From positions 1 to 19,051 of the forward strand of contig CAZBBC010000086.1 of the NCBI GenBank assembly GCA_964489835.1: a stretch of DNA of 19,051 nucleotides. The letters run 5' to 3'. Within the stretch, counting starts at the first letter, position 1. Every line of letters begins with the position of its first letter. The notes beneath the pieces were generated by a model, which made no database searches, was not told where the DNA came from, and saw nothing but the letters and a program-made list of their open reading frames with translations. A program made the translations under genes and the position numbers. Shown in pieces: positions 7,234 through 15,106 of this stretch. This DNA is from CAZBBC01 sp964489835 (GTDB lineage Bacteria > Calditrichota > Calditrichia > JAJRVZ01).

Positions 7234-7386
7234 AATAACAAATAACAAATAACAAATGACAAATCACAAATATCAAATAAATACCAAATTACAATATTCA
7301 AATATTCAGTCAAACAAATTTGGGTATTGGTGCTTTTGAAATTGGTTATTATTTGGATTTTGTCATTTGTAATTTGATATTTGTTT
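7234..7386. repeat. 7-nt-periodic AT-rich inverted repeat (AAATAAC/CATTTGT type)
   Basis: The left arm (7234-7282) is a run of seven heptamers based on AAATNAC (AAATAAC three times, AAATGAC, AAATCAC, AAATATC, AAATAAA). About 60 bp further on, the right arm (about 7345-7386) holds the complementary words in the same 7-nt step (GATTTTG, TCATTTG, TAATTTG, ATATTTG). It can fold as a long imperfect hairpin. It abuts the inverted unit at 7380-7410. No coding potential is visible. Confidence 0.75.
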
Positions 7387-7701
7387 GCAGCCCTGAGCTG
7401 CGATATGTATTAATTTAAGAAAAATTTTGAATATTTAAATAGGGGAGATATGCGATTAAAAGGAAATATATTAAATAATTTCTTCGTGCCCTTCGAGTAC
7501 TTCGTGGTTAATGGATTAATCATCATATTTATTAATGAAGGAGAAATTACGTCATTGGTCTTTGAATCAGGAAAGTTCGGAAATGACCATAAAACCCGGG
7601 GACCTGTCTTGGCAGTACTTTATAAAACTTAAATATCGCATCCCTCATGATTAAGTTAATATCCTGCCCGATTCATAACGCAGCCCAAGGCCGCAAACAA
7701 A
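7380..7701. mobile_element. Possible MITE-like unit bounded by 31-bp inverted repeats
   Basis: The ends 7380-7410 and 7671-7701 are inverted copies of one 31-bp sequence, matching at 26 of 31 positions (TTTGTTTGCAGCC... against ...GGCCGCAAACAAA). The 260 bp between them contain a lone CTTCGTG 9-nt-periodic arm (7482-7511) and short open frames of 30-60 codons on both strands, none of which resembles a known protein. No transposase is present and no clear target-site duplication could be seen. It may be a non-autonomous element, or simply two members of a palindromic repeat family that happen to face each other. Confidence 0.4.
7482..7511 (-). repeat. Solo arm of the CACGAAG 9-nt-periodic repeat
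   Basis: Three 9-nt steps are visible on the plus strand: CTTCGTGCC, CTTCGAGTA, CTTCGTGGT. No matching left arm is found nearby. A 60-codon open frame (7450-7632, plus) runs through it and is therefore not called as a gene, even though GGGGAG precedes its ATG. Confidence 0.7.
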
Positions 7702-7734
7702 GATATTCATCAGTTTGATCCATTTGTAAAAATC

Positions 7735-7880
7735 TCTCGCCCGGCCTGCCCGGCCTGCCCGGCGCAGACGTGGAGCAGACGGGCGAGAAATTATTTATCC
7801 AGGCTAGAAATATATTTGCTTATCGCCCCGGCGATCCCTGTCTGCCCTTTGGCGGGGATCCACCCGCTAGGAGGCGGATT
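7735..7880. repeat. Cluster of GC-rich hairpins downstream of the amidohydrolase gene
   Basis: The first hairpin has 9-bp arms TCTCGCCCG (7735-7743) and CGGGCGAGA (7780-7788), and contains a tandem CCCGGCCTG repeat (7740-7748 and 7749-7757, then a partial copy). Next comes ATCGCC-CC-GGCGAT (7822-7835). An overlapping hairpin has GATCCC (7833-7838) and GGGATC (7855-7860) with inner GCC/GGC. Last is an imperfect CACCCGC/GGAGGCGG stem to about 7878. With the repeats before it, the whole 825-bp gap between the HAD and amidohydrolase genes is repeat DNA. Confidence 0.7.
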
Positions 7881-7921
7881 TTCAACCCACTGGCATGATA
7901 CTCGGTGGTATATCATTTGTA

Positions 7922-9100
7922 TCATTTTACTAAAGGTGTTATTTTTTCCTTCAACCAGAAAATCGGTTTGCGGATTAATCCTAATGATGCCAGATATTTT
8001 TTTAATTCCGGAACCGGTTGTTGCGGATTTCTCAGGACTTTGGTAGAAGCAGTAAACGTTTCTTCCGGAAAAATTGAGCGCAGCAGTCTGTAATTTTTAT
8101 CCAGATCGTTCGATGGCAGGGCGCGGCTGGCCAGCCACCCCAGGGCATCAAGAATTTCTTCCAATCCTTTGCCACCGCTTAGTGATATAATCGGGACCGG
8201 GTAATCACTGCCGAATAAAAATTTATGCGGTGCATCCTTGACAAGGGGTATTATTTTTTTCACATACCTTAATCGCCCGGGCAGGCATAATGCAGATAAA
8301 TCGGCATATATCGGTAGATCTGCGTAATCGAGAATTACCCGATCCAGAAGTTTGTTAAAGACATCTTCCCAGTAGGAATTGTTCATGTCAAGCAGTGGAC
8401 CAATCGGGGTGGCACAATGGGCAACGATAACCGTCACTCCGGCATCAATGGCCAGAGATATGCCATCTCCCGGGTTTTTCCCATAATATCCGGCAGCGGC
8501 ATTAAATAACAATTCATCTTCCTTATTTAAATTGGTAGGAATGGCTTCCTCCGGACCGACATGGAGCAAGAGTGGCAGACCTAATTTGGCCAGGGCTTTA
8601 TAAAAGGCCACGGCCAATGGATGGGTCGGATCGATGCCCTGGGAAGAAGGTATCCATTTGCAGAGGACTGCACCGTTTCTGGCACAATGCCATAATCTTT
8701 CAATAGCATCAGGCGCATAGGGATGTACGGAACAACCATACAAAAAGCAGTCATAGATCTGGGCGATATGGGCCAGGTATTGATTGGACGTATACAAATG
8801 GGTAGAGTCTTTTATTACCTGATTATCTTCAGAATAGACCTCATCCAGTCCTAATAATACCAATTTATCTATATTTTTAGATTGAAGTATCTGGGTATGG
8901 AGTAAACTTAAATAACGGGACCCGGTCAGCTGGGTGGTACTTAGTCGGGTGGCCAGTTTCATCGATTCAAAGGTTAAAGAATTTGTAAATTTTTTCGACC
9001 AATAGTACATCTTCTCATTTTCAGCGGCAGGACCGCCAATGTGCACGTGTATGTCGATGACATCGTCGGCCTGTATGGTTGAGTTGATATTATTATACAT
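7922..9100 (-). CDS. Amidohydrolase family (TIM-barrel) metal-dependent hydrolase
   Basis: 392 residues, no signal peptide, so probably cytoplasmic. It has the metal-site pattern of the amidohydrolase-2 group: DIHVH (His18, His20) on strand 1, Lys148 in VLCKWIPSSQGI, His180 in LPLLLHVG, His228 in VIVAHCATP and Asp299 in FGSDYP. Family members act as decarboxylases, lactonases or hydrolases on cyclic and aromatic acids; the substrate cannot be inferred here because the flanks are repeat DNA. CSVHPYAPDAIERL (123-136) is typical of the strand that leads to the Lys. No convincing ribosome site lies before the ATG at 9100. Confidence 0.85.
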   Translation of the reverse strand: MYNNINSTIQADDVIDIHVHIGGPAAENEKMYYWSKKFTNSLTFESMKLATRLSTTQLTGSRYLSLLHTQILQSKNIDKLVLLGLDEVYSEDNQVIKDSTHLYTSNQYLAHIAQIYDCFLYGCSVHPYAPDAIERLWHCARNGAVLCKWIPSSQGIDPTHPLAVAFYKALAKLGLPLLLHVGPEEAIPTNLNKEDELLFNAAAGYYGKNPGDGISLAIDAGVTVIVAHCATPIGPLLDMNNSYWEDVFNKLLDRVILDYADLPIYADLSALCLPGRLRYVKKIIPLVKDAPHKFLFGSDYPVPIISLSGGKGLEEILDALGWLASRALPSNDLDKNYRLLRSIFPEETFTASTKVLRNPQQPVPELKKYLASLGLIRKPIFWLKEKITPLVK

Positions 9101-9406
9101 GATATTGGTAAGGTATTATTTTATTACAATAATCATTTTTATAACCTGAGAGGTAATGATACTACCCGATAAAAAGAAACACTAACCTCCGCACCAGTTT
9201 TACCTGTCGGATTAAAAGTATCTGAAATAAATTTAACAATTGTTGCGAATGGCTAAAATAAGTATCTTTAACTTGTGAATAATATAAGATAAATAGAACA
9301 TCAAAGTAAGAATATTTACAGCCAATTTTTGAGTCAATATTACTTTTAGAAATTGTTGAGGATTGTAAAAGACGTCATTTACAGGGCGAATCTATGGTTT
9401 TTATTG
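9101..9406. other. AT-rich intergenic stretch
   Basis: This region separates the divergently transcribed amidohydrolase and mannosidase genes, so promoters for both are expected in or next to it. No -35/-10 pair stands out clearly enough to call. A 37-codon open piece without a start (minus strand, about 9135-9250) was seen but resembles nothing recognisable. Confidence 0.5.
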
Positions 9407-9660
9407 AACCACCGAGCACACAGAGAACCTAGGGCTCACCCTTCGGGCGAGCGACGGCCTCTGGCCGTTCTAATTAGAACATATAAATATCTTTTACCAC
9501 GAAGTCCACGAAGGTCACGAAGATATTATAATGACTATTCTTTTATCTAAAGCAAAGTTTACACAAAGATTATATAAATATAAAAACTTCGTGTGCTTCG
9601 TGCGCTTCGTGGTTATAAAATATTGATACTCTTTGCGAACTTTGCATTCTCCTGGCGTCT
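9407..9660. repeat. Nested CACGAAG/CACAGAG inverted repeat upstream of the mannosidase gene
   Basis: An outer CACAGAG-type left arm (9407-9429) is followed by two short hairpins (GGGCTCACCC-TTC-GGGCGAGC and GACGGCC-TCT-GGCCGTT, 9432-9470). Then come a left arm of three 9-nt steps, ACCACGAAGT-type (9496-9524), an AT-rich spacer, and a right arm of three CTTCGTGNN steps (9587-9614). Near 9551-9570 and 9629-9655 lie further related AAAG/CTTTGC words. The structure ends about 40 bp before the GTG start of the mannosidase, so it would lie in or beside that gene's leader. Confidence 0.75.
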
Positions 9661-9698
9661 TTACGGTTTAAAACAATATTAACAATAAGGAAAATACC

Positions 9699-12077
9699 GT
9701 GAAATATGATCGAATAACAGCTCGAATCCTATCAATAGCATTGACGGCAGGACTACTATTTTTCGGTCTTGCCTATTCAAAAGAACCGGTCGATTATGTT
9801 GATCCGTTTATCGGTACCGACTTTTATGCCCATACCTTCCCCGGACCGGCACTTCCCTTTGCAATGGTTCAGCTCAGTCCCGATGTTTATAATGTTGGCT
9901 GGGATTATAGTTCAGGCTATTACTATAAAACTACTTCGATCATGGGCTTCAGCCATACCCATTTAAGTGGTGCTGGAGCGGCGATTATGGGCGATATTTT
10001 GATAATGCCGACCATTGGTTATGAAATTCAGACCATACCCGGTCCAAGGGACGATCCCGATGCCGGATACCGGTCCCGGTTTGACCATGCCGATGAGACG
10101 GCCTCACCGGGTTACTATACGGTCCATCTTAAAGATTACAATATCAAAGTAGAATTAACCGCAACGCCGCGGGTTGGATTTCATCGCTATACTTTTCCCA
10201 AAGCGGATAATGCGCATATCCTGGTTGATCTTGGCCATGTCATCGGTGAACTCCCGGAAGAAAAGTCACATCTAAAAGTGTTAAGCAATACGCAGATTGA
10301 AGGCTTTAAATTCGGCCAGGGTGCCATTATCTATTTTGTAGCAGAGTTTAGCAAGCCTTTTGCTGCCTTTGGCACCTGGGATAATTTATACCAGAAACCG
10401 GAATCTGAGGAGAAGTTAAATCCATACAAAACAGCCGAATCCGGTGAATCTATCGGACTGTTTATAAACTATCGTACATCTGCCGAGGAGGTTGTTCTGG
10501 TAAAGGTGGGTTTGTCCTTCGTCAGCATCGAAGGAGCCCGAAAAAATTTACAGAGCGAAATTCCGGATTGGGATTTTGATCGGGTGCGAATGGAAGCCAG
10601 AAATGTCTGGAATCGTAAGCTGCAGAAAATTACAATAAAAGGGGGTACGGAAGATCAGAAACAAATATTTTATACTGCCCTCTATCATGCCCTGGTGGCT
10701 CAATATATATCCAATGATGTCGATGGCCGCTATTTCGGGATAGACGGGAAGGTTCATACGGCTGAAAAGTATGATTTTTTTCCGTCATTTCTGGCCTGGG
10801 ATACTTTCCGGACCGAGCATCCCTTAATGACTTTAATTGAACCCGGGCATGTTAATGATATGCTAAAATCCATACAGTCTAAATGCAAGAATTACGGCTG
10901 GTTGCCTGCACAACATATTCGAAATAATTTTGGACAGGGTATGGTTGGAGACCACCTGGTGCCGATTATCGTTGATGCCTACAGGAAAGGTTTCAGGGAT
11001 TTTGATGCAGATCTTCTTTATAATTTCATGCGAAAAAAAGCGATGGGACTTCCGCCGGAATCGCTCGATTCCACCAATGGAAGGTATGGTTTAAAATATT
11101 ACAAATCACTGGGTTATCTTCCTGCCGATAAGACCACCGAATCGGTACCGAATACTATGGAATTGGCTTACGATGACTGGTGTATCGCCCAGATGGCCCG
11201 TGATCTTGGTAAGGAAGATGAGAATCAACTGTTTATGAAAAGGGCCGGTTATTATAAAAATGTGTTTGATCCGGGTACGCGGTTTATGCGTCCACGTAAA
11301 TTAGATGGCTCCTGGCTTGAATTATGTGAGCAGCCGCCGGAAATTATCACCGATGGTGAGCATTCTTACTATAGTTGCTTTGATCCCCTTTGGGTCGGTG
11401 TGCGGCCAAACCGTCATTTTACCGAATCGAATGCCTGGCAATATCTGTGGTCGGTTCCCCATGATGTAACCGGTCTGATCAATCTGCTAGGCGGTCGGGA
11501 AAGATTTATCGGTAAACTGGATACCTGTTTTACAATGAGTGCCGAGATTACCGGTCCTAATTATGTGGGAGTTGTCGGCACCATTGGACAGTATGTTCAT
11601 GGAAATCAGCCATCCCATCATGTGGCCTATCTCTATGATTACGCCGGTGCCCCATGGAAAACACAGGAGAGAGTGCGTCAAATAATGGACATGCTCTATC
11701 GCACCGGACCCGGCGGTATCTGTGGCAATGACGATATGGGATCTCTCTCCTCCTGGTATGTGTTCAGTGCGATCGGATTCTATCCTGTCTGTCCCGGCTC
11801 AAATATCTATGTGATTGGATCACCGCTTTTTGAAGAGGTAGTTATCAATCTGGATCACCCTTATCCAGCGGGTAAATTTATTGTGAAAGCACATAATGTT
11901 TCCCTGGAAAATAAATATATCCAGTCGGCAATATTAGACGGGCGTCCGCTGAATCGACCCTGGATTACTCATTCAGATATTGTAAACGGGGGGGCATTGA
12001 TTTTTGAGATGGGTGCAGAACCTAATAAGCAGTGGGGCAGTGCGCCCGCTGCCGCGCCGCCTTCTATTTCGAGGTAA
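9699..12077 (+). CDS. Secreted GH92 family alpha-mannosidase
   Basis: 792 residues, the usual length for GH92. Residues 1-27 form a signal peptide. The mature protein opens with VDYVDPFIGT and FPGPALPFAMVQLSPD, the N-terminal beta-sandwich signature. The (alpha/alpha)6 barrel contains AWDTFRTEHPL (366-375), MVGDHLVPIIVDAYRKG (415-431), ESNAWQYLWSVPHD with the candidate acid Glu576, GNQPSHHVAYLYDYAG (635-650) and CGNDDMGSLSSWYVFSAIGFYP with the aspartate pair 678-679. GH92 enzymes are calcium-dependent exo-mannosidases that trim alpha-mannose from N-glycans and mannans. The common motif GNEDCGQ reads GNDDMGS here. The GTG start is supported by AAGGA 7 nt upstream. No SusC/SusD pair is nearby. 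It converges with the PHP hydrolase gene. Confidence 0.95.
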   Translation: MKYDRITARILSIALTAGLLFFGLAYSKEPVDYVDPFIGTDFYAHTFPGPALPFAMVQLSPDVYNVGWDYSSGYYYKTTSIMGFSHTHLSGAGAAIMGDILIMPTIGYEIQTIPGPRDDPDAGYRSRFDHADETASPGYYTVHLKDYNIKVELTATPRVGFHRYTFPKADNAHILVDLGHVIGELPEEKSHLKVLSNTQIEGFKFGQGAIIYFVAEFSKPFAAFGTWDNLYQKPESEEKLNPYKTAESGESIGLFINYRTSAEEVVLVKVGLSFVSIEGARKNLQSEIPDWDFDRVRMEARNVWNRKLQKITIKGGTEDQKQIFYTALYHALVAQYISNDVDGRYFGIDGKVHTAEKYDFFPSFLAWDTFRTEHPLMTLIEPGHVNDMLKSIQSKCKNYGWLPAQHIRNNFGQGMVGDHLVPIIVDAYRKGFRDFDADLLYNFMRKKAMGLPPESLDSTNGRYGLKYYKSLGYLPADKTTESVPNTMELAYDDWCIAQMARDLGKEDENQLFMKRAGYYKNVFDPGTRFMRPRKLDGSWLELCEQPPEIITDGEHSYYSCFDPLWVGVRPNRHFTESNAWQYLWSVPHDVTGLINLLGGRERFIGKLDTCFTMSAEITGPNYVGVVGTIGQYVHGNQPSHHVAYLYDYAGAPWKTQERVRQIMDMLYRTGPGGICGNDDMGSLSSWYVFSAIGFYPVCPGSNIYVIGSPLFEEVVINLDHPYPAGKFIVKAHNVSLENKYIQSAILDGRPLNRPWITHSDIVNGGALIFEMGAEPNKQWGSAPAAAPPSISR

Positions 12078-12095
12078 TAAAAGTAAAAAATACAT

Positions 12096-12228
12096 AACCA
12101 CAGAGCACACGAAGGGCACGAAGTTTTAAACAAATTAATTATTAGATCTTCGTATTCTTCGTGGGCTTCGTGGTTGAAAAATTATTATAAATTAATAAGT
12201 CTGAGTGCTCTGTGCCTCTGTGGCTAAT
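12096..12228. repeat. CACGAAG inverted repeat between two convergent genes
   Basis: The left arm (12096-12123) reads AACCACAGAG, CACACGAAG, GGCACGAAG. The right arm (12148-12175) reads CTTCGTATT, CTTCGTGGG, CTTCGTGGTT. They can pair over about 28 bp around a 24-nt AT-rich loop. A further arm, CTCTGTGCCTCTGTGG type, lies at 12201-12228. It fills the gap between the convergent mannosidase and PHP hydrolase genes, a place where a bidirectional terminator would be expected. Confidence 0.75.
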
Positions 12229-12249
12229 TTTATTACAAACAGATCTCGC

Positions 12250-13860
12250 TCATTTTGACTCGATTTTTGGGAATGGCAACAGAGATCTGCGGCCGTCCAG
12301 GAGACTGAACAGTTGCTCCTGCAGTTCCAACAGTTGCCCGACGATTTCCGGATTGGGTATGGATTCTATCGATCCATCGAGGCGGGCGATAATATTCCGG
12401 GCGCTGTCTCGATTAAAAGGTCGCTGATGACCAACATAGATATAAACGGGATTAGTGTGAGCTTCCGTTCCCGCTTCAGCATATGTTCTCGCTGCTACCC
12501 AACAACTCCCCTTCACCGGTAAATTGAATCGCCATTGACCACTTCTCTTCAGCTGAGCAAACATTTCCCGTTCGACAACCCGACCGTTGACGATAAGTTC
12601 CAAATAGCGTACCGGATAGATATGACTTTTAACATTGATATTAACACTGAGGGTTGTATCCGTTCCGGCAGGGAAAGTAATGATCTGGCCTGGTTTTCGA
12701 TGGGAAACTTCTAAAAAAAGCATCGGACCCGATGTGGCAAAGCTATTTCCTTCGGCCAGTTTTTCAGCAAATGTGCGTGGTGTCGGTACTTTGTCACTCC
12801 ATACATAAGTCATTTCACTGCCCAGCTCCCGCGTATAGGGGAAATCACAGGCACCGACAATAGGTAGATGAAAACCAATATTCAGAAAATCATACCAACC
12901 ATCCAGTCCCAGACTGCGGTATCCGCCGAACTGGAGTAATTCCAGGAAATCCATTTTATCGCCCAGTAAAACCCCATCGGCTTCCTGGTGATGATAACCC
13001 CCATGACACAATCCCACGAATCCTTCCTGTTCACGGGTTTGGTCGGCAATAACACCAAGAGAGGGACCGAGATCCGTATCTTCGGTGTGTCCAATACCCG
13101 ATACATATTCATTGGGCATAATCAGCGAAATATGCCCCAGATGATCGGTCCGATATTCTTGTCCCGAAGAGATAAAATAGGGTCCCTTGCCGGCAACCGA
13201 ACGGTCTCCCAGCCCTTTTTCCTGCAACCAGGATTCATAGGTATTACCCCGGTCATATCCTCCGGTATTCATTGACAACAGATAAGCATAACGGATATCT
13301 TTTGCCGAGGTGATAGTCAGCAGGGTATCATCGTTATTTCCGGTACGATCCATATGAATATGCGTATCTCCGGAATACCAGCCGTGAGATCCCATATCTA
13401 TAGCTTTTTCCATTTTAACAATCAGATCGATGGTTTCATCAGGCGCTGTATCGATTGTTATCGTTTCTGGCTGGTACTCATAACCTTTCATCAATTCTAA
13501 CGTTGCCGCTCCGGGCGGTACTCTTATCTCAAAGTGACCGTCGGTATAAAAATAATAGTTGAGCGGTCGGAAACGGATAGGACCTTTCTGGCGGTTAGCG
13601 GCGCGCCTTAAACTAAATTTTTGATAGGGGTCATGATCCGGTTCCTGTTCGCCATCATTGACACAGGCGGTTGCGCTTATCTGTTTACCCGTAAAGGCAT
13701 CGATAACTTTCACCCGGATCAGGGCGGCATGGGGACCGGGATCGATAGTTGGTGGTGGTTCTATATAATCTTTTGATATCATCGGGCGATGATGCGCATA
13801 ACCGCTGCAGATGAGCATAAAGAATAAAATGAAAGAGAGTGCGTTCCATCTATTTTTCAA
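12250..13860 (-). CDS. Secreted CehA/McbA-type PHP-domain metallohydrolase
   Basis: 536 residues starting at a TTG codon with GGGGG six bases upstream. Residues 1-22 are a signal peptide (KNR, hydrophobic core, YAHH). Residues 45-150 look like a beta-rich domain. The PHP core begins at HGWYSGDTHIHM (159-170, His167 and His169). Further likely metal ligands are Glu235 in SSGQEYRTDHLGH, His286 in GLCHGGYHH and Asp339 in VGACDFPYTRE. FAEKLAEGNSFATSGPMLFLEV (364-385) is the typical end of the CehA/McbA group, named for carbaryl hydrolase but mostly of unknown substrate, probably phosphoesters, carbamates or amides. A further beta domain follows. It lies 60 bp behind the porin gene with no terminator between. 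Confidence 0.82.
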   Translation of the reverse strand: MKNRWNALSFILFFMLICSGYAHHRPMISKDYIEPPPTIDPGPHAALIRVKVIDAFTGKQISATACVNDGEQEPDHDPYQKFSLRRAANRQKGPIRFRPLNYYFYTDGHFEIRVPPGAATLELMKGYEYQPETITIDTAPDETIDLIVKMEKAIDMGSHGWYSGDTHIHMDRTGNNDDTLLTITSAKDIRYAYLLSMNTGGYDRGNTYESWLQEKGLGDRSVAGKGPYFISSGQEYRTDHLGHISLIMPNEYVSGIGHTEDTDLGPSLGVIADQTREQEGFVGLCHGGYHHQEADGVLLGDKMDFLELLQFGGYRSLGLDGWYDFLNIGFHLPIVGACDFPYTRELGSEMTYVWSDKVPTPRTFAEKLAEGNSFATSGPMLFLEVSHRKPGQIITFPAGTDTTLSVNINVKSHIYPVRYLELIVNGRVVEREMFAQLKRSGQWRFNLPVKGSCWVAARTYAEAGTEAHTNPVYIYVGHQRPFNRDSARNIIARLDGSIESIPNPEIVGQLLELQEQLFSLLDGRRSLLPFPKIESK

Positions 13861-13920
13861 TCGTATCCCCCAAAGGCTGGATGTTCAGGATTTATCAGTA
13901 AACGGTCGGTAAAATAATCC

Positions 13921-15090
13921 TTAAAATGCACCAATAATTCCCATTACGAACCGGTTTCGTTCTGCTGTAAGGTCGCGGGTATATTCTGTCATCAGGCGCA
14001 GGTTTCTGGCTAAAAGATAAGTAAAACTCAGCGTGGCAGTCTCATATTTGTATATATCCGAATCGATGAGATTATATAATCCTGTAAAATAATAATCAGA
14101 TTTATCAATATCGGGAGCAACCAGTAGCTCAATAATATACCCGTTTGTTTTAATATCGGAAGAGACATTCAGAAACGCCGGATTGGTGTCTTTTCTGTAG
14201 AGATATTGCGCGGTCAGTTCCGCGAAACTGGTACCAATACTAATATCAGGTCCAATATAAGATACCTCGTTAGTTCTGCTGGAATCTGCATAATTTTCTT
14301 TTCCTGAATAATAAAAGCCGCCGATGGTCATAAAATCACCCAGACTCTGATTGACCCGAAAGCCTATGTTTTTATAGTTATCACTATCCAGTTTGCGGTT
14401 GACGGCTTCCGGTTTACCGTTTCCGTTGACCAGCATGGCGATAATATCTGTGCCTGTCTGCTCTAGGCTATACGCCAAGATTACACCCCGGTCGTAAGTC
14501 AGATTGATATTGGAATAGCCGATATTTGTTTTATATATCTCATAATCCTCATACGTCAAACGCAATTCGCGCTTCATCAGTGGATCCGACGTTTGAAATT
14601 GCCCGACCATGATATCCAGATTCGATTCGAATATGTTATCAAAATGGATATAAGCATCTTCAATGCCGGCAACTTCACCTCTTTCTGATAAATAGAAATA
14701 AAAGTAGTAGCCAATACTTTTATAAATTGTGCCACCTGAAAGTAATTTAATTCCCCAGGGAGCCTGTAAATCATTTTCGACATCTTTCCCCTGGTCATGT
14801 GTGGCAAACATTTCCATGCGGGCGGCAATGGGGAAATCTTTGTTTAGCCACAATAAATCATCGCCGGCAGTTAAATAATCCCGTTTATTTTCTTTTTCTT
14901 TCATAATAAAACCATTACCGGCAAACTCATCACCATAGGCCTTTAAACGAGGAAAAACGGTGTGGCAGGTATTACAGGAAATTTTATACTTTCTGGCGAA
15001 GGCCGGTATGGCATTTCCTTTTTCAGGTAAGATTAACATATAAACCATTAACAGGAAGAGTGTTATTTGGACTACTTTGAACATCTTCAT
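13921..15090 (-). CDS. Outer-membrane beta-barrel porin with an N-terminal haem c site
   Basis: 389 residues from the ATG at 15090, which has AAAGGAG 7 nt upstream; an ATG at 15114 overlaps the previous gene and lacks such a site. The signal peptide ends at about residue 27 (EKGNA). Right after it comes ARKYKISCNTCHTVFPRLK with one CxxCH (Cys39-His43), followed by YGDEFAGNGF. The rest is about 300 residues of alternating hydrophobic and polar residues with aromatic girdles and short turns, ending in Phe (IGAF), as in outer-membrane barrels. It is likely a channel with one covalently bound haem in the periplasmic part. It is 16 bp downstream of the pentahaem cytochrome gene, so the two are almost surely co-transcribed. 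Ion or substrate specificity is unknown. Confidence 0.82.
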   Translation of the reverse strand: MKMFKVVQITLFLLMVYMLILPEKGNAIPAFARKYKISCNTCHTVFPRLKAYGDEFAGNGFIMKEKENKRDYLTAGDDLLWLNKDFPIAARMEMFATHDQGKDVENDLQAPWGIKLLSGGTIYKSIGYYFYFYLSERGEVAGIEDAYIHFDNIFESNLDIMVGQFQTSDPLMKRELRLTYEDYEIYKTNIGYSNINLTYDRGVILAYSLEQTGTDIIAMLVNGNGKPEAVNRKLDSDNYKNIGFRVNQSLGDFMTIGGFYYSGKENYADSSRTNEVSYIGPDISIGTSFAELTAQYLYRKDTNPAFLNVSSDIKTNGYIIELLVAPDIDKSDYYFTGLYNLIDSDIYKYETATLSFTYLLARNLRLMTEYTRDLTAERNRFVMGIIGAF

Positions 15091-15106
15091 TTTATATCTC
15101 CTTTTA

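Noticed and set aside
7234..7282. CRISPR-like array
   Set aside because: The repeated heptamers have no spacers and are far too short for CRISPR repeats.
7450..7632. 60-codon plus-strand open frame with GGGGAG before its ATG
   Set aside because: It runs through a CTTCGTG repeat arm inside a repeat-bounded segment and resembles no known protein.
7535..7654. 39-codon plus-strand frame starting MKEKLRHW, overlapping the previous frame
   Set aside because: All frames are open over this short stretch and no ribosome site precedes it; chance is the simpler explanation.
9135..9250. 37-codon minus-strand open stretch (contains FNPTGKTGAEVSVSFYR)
   Set aside because: It looks protein-like but has no start codon, no ribosome site and no family I can name.
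9353..9550. 65-codon plus-strand frame containing NHRAHREPRAH
   Set aside because: It is the translation of the CACAGAG/CACGAAG repeat, not a conserved protein.
9407..9614. Promoter or operator array for the mannosidase gene
   Set aside because: The same 9-nt steps occur at four other loci in different positions relative to genes, including between convergent genes, so a specific operator role is not supported.
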